Both the position numbers and the translations under genes were made by a program. From assembly GCA_040880585.1 (NCBI GenBank), contig JBBDID010000035.1:248001-312000 (forward strand): 64,000 bases of DNA, given 5' to 3'. This document shows, piece by piece, positions 8,669-17,411 of the stretch. The DNA comes from Paracrocinitomix sp040880585. GTDB lineage: Bacteria; Bacteroidota; Bacteroidia; Flavobacteriales_D; Crocinitomicaceae. A model generated the notes under the pieces. That model made no database searches. It was given only the letters and a program-made list of their open reading frames with translations, and was not told the origin of the DNA. Numbering within the stretch: position 1 is the stretch's first letter; each line of letters begins with the position of its first letter.

Positions 8669-10042
8669 TTAGCGACTTACTAATGCCTCCAGTTCTTCTT
8701 TGCTAATTTCTTGCAAGGCTATTTTTCCGTTTGGGCTAGAAGCATTTAGTTCAGCACACAATAACAGTTTTCCACTTACGCCCACAAAATAGTATTGTCC
8801 ATTGCTCAGTTTGATTTTGAATTGGTTATTGTTCCGCGGCACATAAGTTAATACCGCATTATCTGCAGGGTGGCAAAGTGCACTATAGTGAAAATCTACC
8901 GGACTGTCATCAAAAGTAAAGTTCACCGCTTTTTCAGCAACTATTGGTTGTGTATAAAAGCGGTCACAATTGTACAGCCCCAGCTGATTGACAGAAAATG
9001 TACGGGTCACTTCGGTAGTCAATAATATGGATTTCTCATACTCTGCCTGAAAAACACTGTCGCGAAATTGTTCTTCTTTGAACTGTCTTTCCATACGTGC
9101 TGTCAATGAATCCATAGATAATTTCTCTGCTTTTATCTTCTCGCTTTCTTCTAAAATCACCTTTGCCTGTAGTCGCATTTTATCTCTAAACAGAGCCATT
9201 GCTTCTTTATAATTTTCTTTTGGAACCAGTGGATTTGTAAGGAGCACCTCCTGGTATTGCTTCCCGTCTTTTACCCCACTAAATCTAACGATAAACACAT
9301 CCGGCTGCCCGGTTTCCAGCACATTCATATCGTACCAAAACACTTCCTCATTAGCGTGTTTGGGTTGTTGACCTGGCAGTAAATAAAATTTACTCTTGTG
9401 CCAAACTTTGTACCTTTTGCGTTTTTCGTGATTATCAATATTCACATTGAGAATCCGGTTGGAATCTACCTCATCAGGGTTGATCGGCGGCTGAGGCAAG
9501 GGCTGTGGATTTACCGCCAACTTGTTTTCCCGCTCTTCCCACTGTCCTTTTTGTTTGTTAAAGTAGTACAGGTTATAATCCCCCTCTTTCGCACGGTTTC
9601 TAAGTCCAATGTCTATTTTTTTATCTGCCGCTATGCGCAGTTGCTCTCCTTGACTTTTTGCATCCACCTCACACATGCCTGCAGACTGAAAAGTCATGGT
9701 GTCTTCCCCTTCCATACAATTCATAGGAATCCCCGACAAAAAGATATCCGCAACATTTTGATACTCTTTAAAGGTGATCTCTGCTTCTGCCACAGGTTTT
9801 CCTGAAGCCGTCTCAAAACAATTTTGCGGAATCTGAATGAACGATCCATGTGCAGAAATCAAAATGGTGTCTTTTGAATTATCAATGGTGAAGACCTCTG
9901 CTTCTTTTGTCAGCGCATCAATTGGTGGTGCAATTTCAAAGAAGGGTTGAGCTGCTACTTCTTCTGTATCAGTTTCTGTTGATGGCTCGGAACAGGCTGT
10001 TCCCAGTAGCAGTAATGCGGTATAAAAAAAGATGTTTTTCAT
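8669..10042 (-). CDS. Putative outer-surface lipoprotein
   Basis: 457 aa from the ATG at 10042, chosen over one 21 bp upstream because it begins directly at the lipoprotein signal (MKNIFFYTALLLLGTAC, lipid Cys17). Residues about 35-110 (GSFIQIPQNCF, GKPVAEAEITFKEY, ADIFLSGIPM) form a beta-sandwich pattern that I recall from secreted Bacteroidota proteins. A later stretch with EESEKIKAEKLSMDSLTARMERQF is predicted helical. The last 100 residues hold another beta-rich domain. No catalytic motif. Monocistronic by spacing. Probably a periplasm-facing or surface structural/binding protein, but this is a guess. Confidence 0.7.
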   Translation of the reverse strand: MKNIFFYTALLLLGTACSEPSTETDTEEVAAQPFFEIAPPIDALTKEAEVFTIDNSKDTILISAHGSFIQIPQNCFETASGKPVAEAEITFKEYQNVADIFLSGIPMNCMEGEDTMTFQSAGMCEVDAKSQGEQLRIAADKKIDIGLRNRAKEGDYNLYYFNKQKGQWEERENKLAVNPQPLPQPPINPDEVDSNRILNVNIDNHEKRKRYKVWHKSKFYLLPGQQPKHANEEVFWYDMNVLETGQPDVFIVRFSGVKDGKQYQEVLLTNPLVPKENYKEAMALFRDKMRLQAKVILEESEKIKAEKLSMDSLTARMERQFKEEQFRDSVFQAEYEKSILLTTEVTRTFSVNQLGLYNCDRFYTQPIVAEKAVNFTFDDSPVDFHYSALCHPADNAVLTYVPRNNNQFKIKLSNGQYYFVGVSGKLLLCAELNASSPNGKIALQEISKEELEALVSR

Positions 10043-10125
10043 AGGTCGGTATTTTACTTTCACAATGTGTTTCGCAAAAGTGGTTGTACTTATGAAATGC
10101 GACTTTTTGTGAAAAGTAACAGCCC

Positions 10126-11499
10126 TTATATCTCAAACACCTCATTCAGTCTTGGTATTTCCACATTCCAACCCAATTCTGTTTCGATTTTTACTCTAAA
10201 TGCGTTGGTTTGGTGGGGTTCTCCATGATTGAGAAAGACTGTGTTGGGTTCTTCTTTGATGGCTTTCATCCAACGAATCATTTCTTCTCTATCCGCATGG
10301 GCAGACATGGATGAGATTGATTTAATTTCACATTTCATCTCTTTGTACTCTCCAAAAAACTTAATGAGGCGCGTACCTTGTACCAAATCCCTGCCCCTTG
10401 TTCCAACAGCCTGAAATCCCACAAACAACAATGTGTTATTTGGGTTGCCACCATGGTTATTGAGGTAATGTAGCATTCTGCCTCCCTCCAGCATTCCGCT
10501 TCCCGCCAACACAATCTTTGCTTTTTTATCTGCCACTACGGCGCGGGATTCTTGATAATCCAGGATGTATTTTACAGATGAAAACATTTGGTCAGTAACC
10601 GTTTTGGGTAAGTCTTGTATTTCAGGATATTTGTCAAAAACATTAGTCGATTTTATGCCCATGGGGGAATCTAGATAGACCGGGATATTGGGAAGTTTTC
10701 CTTCTTCTTTGAGCAGGTAGATCAGGTATATTAATTCCTGTGTCCTTTCTACTGCAAAAGAAGGAATCATCAATATTCCCCCACGATTATACGTAGTTGT
10801 AATGATCTCCTCCAAGGCCGATTTGACATCCTCTACCTTGTGAGTTCTATCGCCATAAGTGGATTCAATAATTAAATAGTTGGCCTCCGTAATTTTTGTT
10901 GGCGGATACATCAGCATAGGGTCTTCCCGTCCTATGTCACCAGTAAATACAATAGATTTGTTGTGGACTTTCATATCTACCATTGCAGCGCCCAAAATGT
11001 GTCCGGCATTTAACAATTGAAACTTTATTTCATGATCGATCAATACCCATTCACGATAATTATGCTGCTCAAACAAGGTGAAAGATTTTTTTGCCTCCTG
11101 CTGTGTGTATAAGGGCTTGCAGTGTAGGTGCCCTCCATAACTCAGCCGGTTAGCGCGCTCGGCATCTTCTTCCTGAATTTTTGCGCTATCCAATAAAATA
11201 ATCTCTGTGAGTTCAGCGGTGGCCGGTGTACAATGTATGGGTCCCGAAAAACCATTTTTCACCAGCAAGGGGATGTATCCGCAATGATCCAGGTGGGCGT
11301 GGGTTAGAATAATTGCATCAATTTCAGCCGGGTTTACCGGAAGTTTGTCCCAATTTTTTTTCCGCAACGCTTTCAATCCTTGAAAAAGTCCGCAATCAAT
11401 GAGTACTTTTTTTCCGTTTGCCTCCAGTAGTGTCTTTGAACCGGTAACCGTTCCCGCTCCTCCCAAAAATTGTAGTTTGATCCTTTCATTGTTAGTCAT
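10126..11499 (-). CDS. Metallo-beta-lactamase fold beta-CASP RNA-nuclease-type hydrolase
   Basis: 457 aa. The Zn-binding motif HAHLDH lies at residues 67-72 (H67, H69, D71, H72). Further MBL motifs are LNAGHILGAA (His), FTGDIGRED (Asp) and the C-terminal SAHADREEM and FLNHGEP. Between them lies a beta-CASP domain (SFAVERTQELIYLI, VYLDSPMGIKST) and an RMMBL-type tail, the architecture of CPSF73/YSH1-like ribonucleases. Bacterial homologues are thought to process or degrade RNA in the cytoplasm; the substrate here is unknown. Stands alone; a foldback repeat starts 23 bp upstream of its start codon. Confidence 0.9.
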   Translation of the reverse strand: MTNNERIKLQFLGGAGTVTGSKTLLEANGKKVLIDCGLFQGLKALRKKNWDKLPVNPAEIDAIILTHAHLDHCGYIPLLVKNGFSGPIHCTPATAELTEIILLDSAKIQEEDAERANRLSYGGHLHCKPLYTQQEAKKSFTLFEQHNYREWVLIDHEIKFQLLNAGHILGAAMVDMKVHNKSIVFTGDIGREDPMLMYPPTKITEANYLIIESTYGDRTHKVEDVKSALEEIITTTYNRGGILMIPSFAVERTQELIYLIYLLKEEGKLPNIPVYLDSPMGIKSTNVFDKYPEIQDLPKTVTDQMFSSVKYILDYQESRAVVADKKAKIVLAGSGMLEGGRMLHYLNNHGGNPNNTLLFVGFQAVGTRGRDLVQGTRLIKFFGEYKEMKCEIKSISSMSAHADREEMIRWMKAIKEEPNTVFLNHGEPHQTNAFRVKIETELGWNVEIPRLNEVFEI

Positions 11500-11521
11500 C
11501 TATCAAATATACCTTATTTAT

Positions 11522-11603
11522 CATTGATGTCCGGGGAAATAATGACTCCCATTTCCGTCATTTTATTTCCCCATCCGCCAGCTGGCGGAAGTGAAATGGC
11601 TTG
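11522..11603 (+). repeat. Foldback repeat copy A (truncated)
   Basis: Begins CATTGATGTCCGG like the full copies, contains the block GCCATTT-like/ATTTCCCC, then the hairpin CCGCCAGCTGGCGG and GTGAAATGGCTTG, where the similarity stops. The right half with the second terminal repeat is missing. Confidence 0.75.
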
Positions 11604-11639
11604 TGAGTTTAGTTTTACCTTATTACGGTGAGAGGTTGG

Positions 11640-11686
11640 AAACTTCAATATTCAACATTCGGCGTTCGATATTCGATATTCAAAAA
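11640..11686 (+). repeat. Leader module repeated beside foldback elements
   Basis: A run of near-repeats of the word ATTC (TTCAACATTC, GGCGTTCGATATTC) ending CAAAAA immediately before a foldback element. Very similar modules precede copies E (about 42258-42306) and F (42427-42476), so it travels with the left end of these elements. Confidence 0.7.
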
Positions 11687-11819
11687 CATTGATGTCCGAG
11701 GAAATAATGACTCCCATTTCCGCCATTTTATTTCCCCATCCGCCAGTTGGCAGAGGGGAAAAAGATCGGCAGGGATGATTATTATTTCTAGCTTTTTAAA
11801 TTTTCACCGGACAATAATG
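11687..11819 (+). repeat. Foldback (MITE-like) element copy B, complete
   Basis: 133 bp bounded by CATTGATGTCCG on the left and CCGGACAATAATG on the right, imperfect terminal inverted repeats. The inner arms (GAAATAATG...CCCC and GGGGAAAAAGATCGGC...ATTATT) continue the inverted repeat, so the whole copy can fold back. No coding capacity. It sits 107 bp upstream of the hibernation-factor ATG. Confidence 0.75.
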
Positions 11820-11925
11820 CTTATTTATGGTGAAAAAAACTGATCAATTTTAGTTGTTTTTATGATCTTTGATGCACAGCAGAACAAATAAAACCTATAT
11901 TATTGTCCTGAAAAAAAGTAGACAA

Positions 11926-12228
11926 ATGAACATAGAAATACAATACGTTGATTTTAAAAAAAGTGATGTGCTGGAAAATCAGGTACACACCAAGTTAGAA
12001 AAACTGTATAAGAAATACGACTGGATCACAAACGCAGCCGTTTTCTTGAGGGAAGTAAAACATCCTGAAGAAAAAAATTACCTCTGTGAGATTCGCTTAT
12101 CGGTTCCCGGACCACAGCTTTTTGCACAAAGTCAAGAAGTTAATTTCAATGCCTCTATTAATGAAACGATTTCGGATTTAACTGTACAACTAGAGAAAAA
12201 GAAAGATAAAATGCAGGCAAAACGATAG
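11926..12228 (+). CDS. hpf: Ribosome hibernation promoting factor, short HPF/RaiA type
   Basis: 100 aa from the ATG at 11926 (an upstream in-frame ATG would add 19 unrelated residues). The protein has the beta-alpha-beta-beta-beta-alpha pattern of HPF/YfiA: MNIEIQYVDFKKSD, a first helix (LENQVHTKLEKLYKKY), strands (ITNAAVFLREV, YLCEIRLSVPG, LFAQSQEVNF) and the final helix INETISDLTVQLEKKKDKM with a Lys/Arg-rich end. It lacks the long C-terminal dimerisation domain. It binds the decoding site of idle ribosomes. The upstream foldback repeat may affect its leader (inference). Confidence 0.85.
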   Translation: MNIEIQYVDFKKSDVLENQVHTKLEKLYKKYDWITNAAVFLREVKHPEEKNYLCEIRLSVPGPQLFAQSQEVNFNASINETISDLTVQLEKKKDKMQAKR

Positions 12229-12249
12229 TTGATTGCTTTTTTGCCCTTC

Positions 12250-13167
12250 CTATTCAACTACAGTAATCAGGGTTTTTCCGATAACAGACGAGCCACTTCC
12301 ATTTTTATCCCAAACCTGAGCGGTTAAATACATTTTTTTTCCGACAAATTTTGAGGTAAATCTGTATGTGCCTCCAACATTTAAGGTGCCATTTACCGGT
12401 TTGATGATGCCGCTTTCATTAGGTGTGGCGTCCTCTATTTTCATAATTGATTCTTGCTGCTCATTGAAAATTTCCAGAGCCATTCCTATGTTGAATTTTC
12501 CCTGTATCAATTTAAACCCTGTCATACCTCCAAATCGTAACTCCAACAAGCTTGCGGGTATTTGATTGTTGGTAATGATCATGCCTGTTTGGGGCATAAA
12601 AAAGTAGGCCTCTCTCACAGTTGCAGCTCCTTTCGTTTCGGTTTGAATACTGGGGTTTGATATCACAGGCACCTTCACAGAAATATGCACCGTCTTTTTC
12701 GACGTAATATCTGCCAAATGAAGCTCCCACAAGTACTCCCCTGAATACATGGGGGCGCCAACAGTAATAGGCAGGCGGTACGTTAATGCTTCCCCCTTGG
12801 CCAATCGGTACCCGTTTCCCTGATCTGCAAATTGCCAGGGTTCATCAATCAAAGTGTCCTGATCAGATAGGCGAATGATACGTGTTTTCTTTAATACATA
12901 AGAAAGCCCTTCAAAACTGCTCATTCCTTCAATATCGTCCACAAATAAACGAACAGGGGTTCCGAAAATGATGCCTGAGGTATAGATATAATTGGGAATG
13001 TATTGAAATGAAACGTTCCCTACTTTTACTCCTTTTTCTATTATTTCAATTTTTTTGGAGAGGACCGGGATGTCCGTAAATTTATTTCTGGAATCTTCTG
13101 GATTTTCCTGCTGTCCAATCCCATAGGTTGCTAGCATTAAAAGCAGAATGGTTGCCGTTTTTCTCAT
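12250..13167 (-). CDS. Secreted protein of unknown function
   Basis: 305 aa with a signal peptide (MRKTATILLLMLATYGIG). The mature part is all-beta in appearance, with repeated short strands and conserved-looking patterns (GTPVRLFVDDIEGM, YRLPITVGAPMYSGEYLWELHLADI, VGGTYRFTSKFVGKKMYLTAQVWDKNGSG). It may consist of two Ig-like beta sandwiches. No lipobox and no T9SS tail. Convergent with hpf, 21 bp between the stops. Not recognised. Confidence 0.6.
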   Translation of the reverse strand: MRKTATILLLMLATYGIGQQENPEDSRNKFTDIPVLSKKIEIIEKGVKVGNVSFQYIPNYIYTSGIIFGTPVRLFVDDIEGMSSFEGLSYVLKKTRIIRLSDQDTLIDEPWQFADQGNGYRLAKGEALTYRLPITVGAPMYSGEYLWELHLADITSKKTVHISVKVPVISNPSIQTETKGAATVREAYFFMPQTGMIITNNQIPASLLELRFGGMTGFKLIQGKFNIGMALEIFNEQQESIMKIEDATPNESGIIKPVNGTLNVGGTYRFTSKFVGKKMYLTAQVWDKNGSGSSVIGKTLITVVE

Positions 13168-13260
13168 ACTTTGTCTTTAATCGATTTTTTCGAGATTGAA
13201 GGTAACAAAAAGAGCGCCAATTTAGCAAAAACAGCTGCGTTTTTAAAGAAAATCACCCAT

Positions 13261-14160
13261 TTACTCCTCTTTTTCGTCCGGTGTTTTACTAAATCCTGAA
13301 AAAATCAATTGGAAAAATGAGCGGGGATATTTGTCCCGGTTTTTAAATCCGATTTTGATGTCCCTGCCATCTGAAGGGATGTAATTGGTTCTGAAGAGGT
13401 AATCCCAAATGCTTAGTGAAATTCCATAATTAACCCCATATTTATGGCTCTTTGGCAACTTTTCAGCATGGTGCCAAATGTGCATTTTAGGATTGTTAAA
13501 AATGTATTTCAACGGACCGTAAGACCATCCGATATTGGCGTGGTTAAGATGTCCGATTGCAATGGCAAAATAATACACGATAAAGGCCTGTTCAGGCGCA
13601 AATCCACCCAAAACCATTACCCCTATATATTTTGCCGGCTCGTACACCACATGCTCCATCCAGTGAAAACGCAAATGTGCCGCAAACCCCATTTCTTCAA
13701 CCGAGTGATGCACTTTGTGAAATCGCCATAAAAAAGGCACTCTATGCAATAAAACATGCACGCCCCATTGAATAAAATCCAACAGTAAAAAGAAAATAAG
13801 CAATTGTAACCACTGTGGTTGCGACGAAAGATCTATTAATGCCAGGTCATTCAAATTACCCCCCAAAAGATCATCCAGACCCTTACTCACCACTTTTGAA
13901 AAGGCAATAAAGATGATAAGTTTAAACAGGTAAAAATTGAAAAACATGAAAAAAGCATCCAACCAAAAATCTTTTCTAAAAATGGGTTGTTTTTTTCGCC
14001 AGGGGAAGATTATTTCTAGCAACCACACCACCAATGACAATCCCACCAGCATCCAAAAATAGTTGATGTACCAGGGATCTGCCTGAAAGGTGATCTCTTT
14101 CCAGACATACCCTCCAAAATCGCTAAAAGCATTTACAAACGTTTCTGTATAGGTTGCCAT
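13261..14160 (-). CDS. Sterol desaturase / fatty-acid hydroxylase family membrane protein
   Basis: 299 aa with four to five membrane spans. The di-iron histidine clusters of the family are present: HVLLH, then FHKVHHS about 12 residues later (roughly residues 136-153), a central His-rich stretch AAHLRFHWMEH, and the last cluster HIWHHAE near residue 228. Family members use O2 and a di-iron centre to hydroxylate or desaturate lipids in the membrane. In Bacteroidota these enzymes may act on fatty acids, sphingolipids or hopanoid-like lipids; the substrate cannot be read here. Divergent from kbl. Confidence 0.88.
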   Translation of the reverse strand: MATYTETFVNAFSDFGGYVWKEITFQADPWYINYFWMLVGLSLVVWLLEIIFPWRKKQPIFRKDFWLDAFFMFFNFYLFKLIIFIAFSKVVSKGLDDLLGGNLNDLALIDLSSQPQWLQLLIFFLLLDFIQWGVHVLLHRVPFLWRFHKVHHSVEEMGFAAHLRFHWMEHVVYEPAKYIGVMVLGGFAPEQAFIVYYFAIAIGHLNHANIGWSYGPLKYIFNNPKMHIWHHAEKLPKSHKYGVNYGISLSIWDYLFRTNYIPSDGRDIKIGFKNRDKYPRSFFQLIFSGFSKTPDEKEE

Positions 14161-14191
14161 AATGAATTGCTCAAGGCTTTTTTAATCTTTC

Positions 14192-14222
14192 CAAAGATAA
14201 AACATCAGAACGGTTATATTTG
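14192..14222. promoter_or_regulatory. Two opposed -7 elements between the desaturase and kbl
   Basis: On the plus strand TATATTTG at 14215-14222 lies 26 bp before the kbl ATG. On the minus strand TATCTTTG at 14192-14199 lies 31 bp before the desaturase ATG. Both match TAnnTTTG exactly. Neither has a TTG at ideal spacing, so these are partial promoters. Confidence 0.45.
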
Positions 14223-14248
14223 TAACACACATTACACAATTGAGTTTT

Positions 14249-15439
14249 ATGATCGGAAAATTACAAGAACAACTACAAAAAGAGCTGGCTGAAATCAAAA
14301 AAGCAGGTTTGTATAAAGAGGAACGTATTATCACCACTCCGCAGGGGGCTGAAGTGAAAGTAGCTTCGGGGGATAATGTCGTTATCATGTGCGCCAACAA
14401 TTATTTGGGATTATCCTCCCATCCAAAAGTGATTGAAGGGGCGAAAAAAACGTTGGAATCTCACGGTTATGGCATGTCTTCGGTTCGCTTTATTTGTGGT
14501 ACGCAGGACATTCACAAAACCCTTGAAAAGAAAATCGCAAATTTTTTAGGGATGGAAGATTCTATTCTGTACGCAGCTGCTTTTGATGCCAACGGAGGCG
14601 TTTTTGAGCCTTTATTTGGGCAGGAAGATGCGATTATTTCGGATGAACTGAATCACGCTTCTATTATTGATGGTGTTCGCTTGTGTAAGGCGGCAAGATA
14701 TCGTTACAAGAATTCGGATATGTCCGATTTGGAAGAGCAACTGAAGGCAGCGCAGGTGCACCGTAACCGAATCATTGTGACGGATGGTGTTTTCTCTATG
14801 GACGGCTACATTGCCAAACTGGATCAGATTTGCGATTTGGCTGAAAAATATGATGCGCTGGTAATGGTAGATGATTGTCATGCCACCGGATTTATCGGAA
14901 AAACCGGAAGAGGCTCTCACGAATACAACAATGTGATGGGCAGGGTAGATATTATTACCGGAACATTAGGAAAAGCTTTGGGCGGAGCCATGGGTGGATT
15001 CACTGCGGCCAAAAAAGAAGTCGTGGATATGCTGAGACAGCGTTCTCGTCCCTATTTGTTTTCTAATTCACTGACACCGGCAATTGTCGGTGCTTCTATT
15101 GCTGTGATCGACCTCTTGAGTGAAACCACAGAATTGCGCGATCGCCTGGAAGAGAATACCTCCTATTTTAAAGCGGGAATTAAAGCTGCCGGTTTAGAGA
15201 TCAGGGAAGGAGATTCGCCAATCGTTCCGGTGATGTTGTATGATGCGCCACTGGCTCAAAAATTTGCCAACCGTTTATTGGAAGAGGGCATTTATGCAAT
15301 CGGTTTCTTTTATCCGGTGGTTCCTAAAGATTTGGCAAGAATCCGGGTGCAAATTTCTGCGGCACACACAAAAGCGCATTTAGACAAAGCCATTGCTGCT
15401 TTTGAAAAAGTAGGTAAAGAACTGGGAGCGATCAAATAA
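14249..15439 (+). CDS. kbl: Glycine C-acetyltransferase (2-amino-3-ketobutyrate CoA ligase)
   Basis: 396 aa from ATG 14249 (an in-frame TTG nine bases upstream is less likely). It is a PLP alpha-oxoamine synthase; the N-terminus (GKLQEQLQKELAEIKKAGLYKEER, cut here in two parts) and ANNYLGLSSHPKVIEGAK, GYGMSSVRFICGTQ are characteristic of Kbl rather than of serine palmitoyltransferase or BioF. PLP Lys242 is in GTLGKALGG and the cofactor Asp in MVDDCHATG. It converts 2-amino-3-oxobutanoate plus CoA to glycine and acetyl-CoA in threonine breakdown. No tdh is visible in the window. Cytoplasmic, single gene or with the YdjC gene 53 bp downstream. Confidence 0.93.
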   Translation: MIGKLQEQLQKELAEIKKAGLYKEERIITTPQGAEVKVASGDNVVIMCANNYLGLSSHPKVIEGAKKTLESHGYGMSSVRFICGTQDIHKTLEKKIANFLGMEDSILYAAAFDANGGVFEPLFGQEDAIISDELNHASIIDGVRLCKAARYRYKNSDMSDLEEQLKAAQVHRNRIIVTDGVFSMDGYIAKLDQICDLAEKYDALVMVDDCHATGFIGKTGRGSHEYNNVMGRVDIITGTLGKALGGAMGGFTAAKKEVVDMLRQRSRPYLFSNSLTPAIVGASIAVIDLLSETTELRDRLEENTSYFKAGIKAAGLEIREGDSPIVPVMLYDAPLAQKFANRLLEEGIYAIGFFYPVVPKDLARIRVQISAAHTKAHLDKAIAAFEKVGKELGAIK

Positions 15440-15492
15440 GAACTTATTTTTTACTATCTTGAGCTGCATTCAAACGATCGAACTCGGTTCAA

Positions 15493-16596
15493 ATGGGTAA
15501 TAAAGTAATCCTTACGGCAGATGATTACGGCATCTGCAACCGCATTGACAACGGCATTATTAAGGCTGTTAAAGTTGGCAGAATTACGGCCGTATCTGCT
15601 GTTGTAACACACGAAACCTCAGCCGAACGCATCAGGCGACTACTGGCACTACAAAAGGAAGAAGCCCAAAAAGGCAATCATTTTGGAATCGGCTTGCATG
15701 TATCCATTACTTCAGGAACTCCCCTTTACAAAGTAAGGGGCAAAAGATCTTCGCTTGCAGATCCGAAAAAGAGTCAACACCTATTTAGAGATGCAGATTT
15801 TTATGAATTTAATGAGGTAGAGTCCCATCATTTGCGTGAAGAAATTAGTGCCCAAATGGATGCCCTGGCTCAAATCATTGGCGAAGAAAATATTGATCAC
15901 ATTACCAATCACGAAGGGCTTGTTTACTTTGATAAACGCTTTTTTAATGAATATTCACTGGTGGCTGCAGCTCGTGAAGTGCCCATGCGCAGCCCCATGA
16001 CCTGGTATCGAAAGTTTAAAAAAGTAGGGGATGTACCCGATTTTGACGACAATCCCATTGGCAATCCCATTATGCGCTTAGGGCTTTCAAATGGTGCCTG
16101 GCGGAAACTTGCACAAATGTCTTACGGCAATGTACTCAAACGCATGAACATTTGTGAGGAGCTTGGGATTTCCTATCCGGATGTGTTGTGTGAATATATT
16201 TACGGGCAGTGTAAAGAAATCGAACAAGGGGAAAAAGTGATTGACCACGCACTGAACAAATTTCATCTTTCAGATAATCGAAACAACCTGGAATTAGCAG
16301 ATCGTCTGACCATGACTAATGCCAAAAAATCCGATTATCACCTACTCAACGAACGCTATCAACGGCAAATCAATCGAAAAGAATTTGTAATGGAATTGAT
16401 GTTTCACCTGGCGGATGACGGCGATAACGTAAAGGAATTAGAAGGCTTGGAAAATCATGGTAAGGAAGGTCCTCATGGCGTCAACACGGAATATTATAGT
16501 ATTCGAGACAATGAGTTGAAAGTCCTCACTGAAATGGACTTGCCCCTCTATGCCGATAGCAACCAAATTGACTACGTCCCTTTTAAATCAATCTAA
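15493..16596 (+). CDS. YdjC/ChbG-family carbohydrate deacetylase-like protein
   Basis: 367 aa, longer than typical ChbG (about 250). The N-terminus LTADDYGICNRIDNGII carries the family's metal Asp pair (residues 10-11). GIGLHVSITSGTPLY at about 76-90 and HITNHEGLV near residue 136 carry the metal-binding and catalytic histidines. Family members remove N-acetyl groups from chitooligosaccharides or related sugars. The extra C-terminal part (residues about 260-367, with LMFHLADDG and HGVNTEYYSIRDNEL) still looks family-related. Its TAA stop overlaps the ATG of the next gene by one base, so the two are coupled. Confidence 0.8.
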   Translation: MGNKVILTADDYGICNRIDNGIIKAVKVGRITAVSAVVTHETSAERIRRLLALQKEEAQKGNHFGIGLHVSITSGTPLYKVRGKRSSLADPKKSQHLFRDADFYEFNEVESHHLREEISAQMDALAQIIGEENIDHITNHEGLVYFDKRFFNEYSLVAAAREVPMRSPMTWYRKFKKVGDVPDFDDNPIGNPIMRLGLSNGAWRKLAQMSYGNVLKRMNICEELGISYPDVLCEYIYGQCKEIEQGEKVIDHALNKFHLSDNRNNLELADRLTMTNAKKSDYHLLNERYQRQINRKEFVMELMFHLADDGDNVKELEGLENHGKEGPHGVNTEYYSIRDNELKVLTEMDLPLYADSNQIDYVPFKSI

Positions 16597-17324
16597 TGGA
16601 AAGCAGCATGGATTACTTCATACAAATCACCTTTGTCTTGCTTGTTTTAAGCATGATCGCGGAGAAAGTGACTAATTTTATCAAATTAAACTATCCGGAT
16701 AACCCCATTAAAGCGTTTTTTAACCGTGAACCAAAACTCGGTAAAAATGCAACCATTGAAGATTTCGAAAGCCTAAAAGAGACAAAACGTCAACGAGAAG
16801 TACAGACACTGGCAATTTTAATTAGTCTGACACTGGCATTTGGTTGCAGGGCCAATTTGTTCAAGATCTATGACCCGACTTTTGAGTTAGGTTGGATTAA
16901 CATAAATTGGAGCACATATAGCATTCGGGATGGAGTTTCTGATTTCTTTGGATGCGGATTAAGTGGGATTTTCTTGAGCCTTGGGTCCAAATTTTTCCAC
17001 GATTTACTGGGCTTGTTGATGGAGTCTAAAAATCTCAAACGAAAGTTGAAAAACAGGGAAGCGGTAAGTGATCTAAGAAGCATAGATGAGGTTGATCAAT
17101 ACATAGCAAAGTTAGAGCCCGCAATCGTTGAGCAGCAGCTGGGCGAAAAAATAAAAAAAATGCCTGCCGTTAAAAGTTGGGAATATTCTGAACTGGATAA
17201 TACCGTAGATATCTATCTGGGTGATATTTCTGAAGAGGAACGAAAGCAGTTGGAGCGATTTGTAGAAGTACAACTCAGTGACCGGAAGATGAAGGGGGTT
17301 GAGGTGAATTATATTTACTTATAA
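16596..17324 (+). CDS. Membrane protein of unknown function, coupled to the deacetylase
   Basis: 242 aa. Three hydrophobic segments: residues about 6-20, 67-86 (TLAILISLTLAFGC) and 117-138 (FFGCGLSGIFLSLGSKF). The C-terminal 100 residues are soluble and charged, with a compact alpha/beta look (VKSWEYSELDNTVDIYLGDI, LERFVEVQLSDRKMKGVEVNYIYL). Its start overlaps the stop of the YdjC gene (TAATG), so they form one operon. I do not recognise the family. Confidence 0.6.
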   Translation: MESSMDYFIQITFVLLVLSMIAEKVTNFIKLNYPDNPIKAFFNREPKLGKNATIEDFESLKETKRQREVQTLAILISLTLAFGCRANLFKIYDPTFELGWININWSTYSIRDGVSDFFGCGLSGIFLSLGSKFFHDLLGLLMESKNLKRKLKNREAVSDLRSIDEVDQYIAKLEPAIVEQQLGEKIKKMPAVKSWEYSELDNTVDIYLGDISEEERKQLERFVEVQLSDRKMKGVEVNYIYL

Positions 17325-17411
17325 TTATTTCGGTAACGGTCTTAAAACTATGTTTTACCAGTTAGCGCGGATTTGTCCCTAACTTTAGCTAAAAACAGCT
17401 CGATTAAAAGT

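Noticed and set aside
11504..11511. Minus-strand TATATTTG in front of the beta-CASP gene
   Set aside because: It is only four bases upstream of the ATG, so transcription would begin inside the coding region; no other start supports it.
14249..15439. Serine palmitoyltransferase or BioF instead of Kbl
   Set aside because: The N-terminal ~90 residues and RFICGTQDIHK segment are Kbl-like, with no extended N-terminus or acyl-chain pocket signs of SPT.
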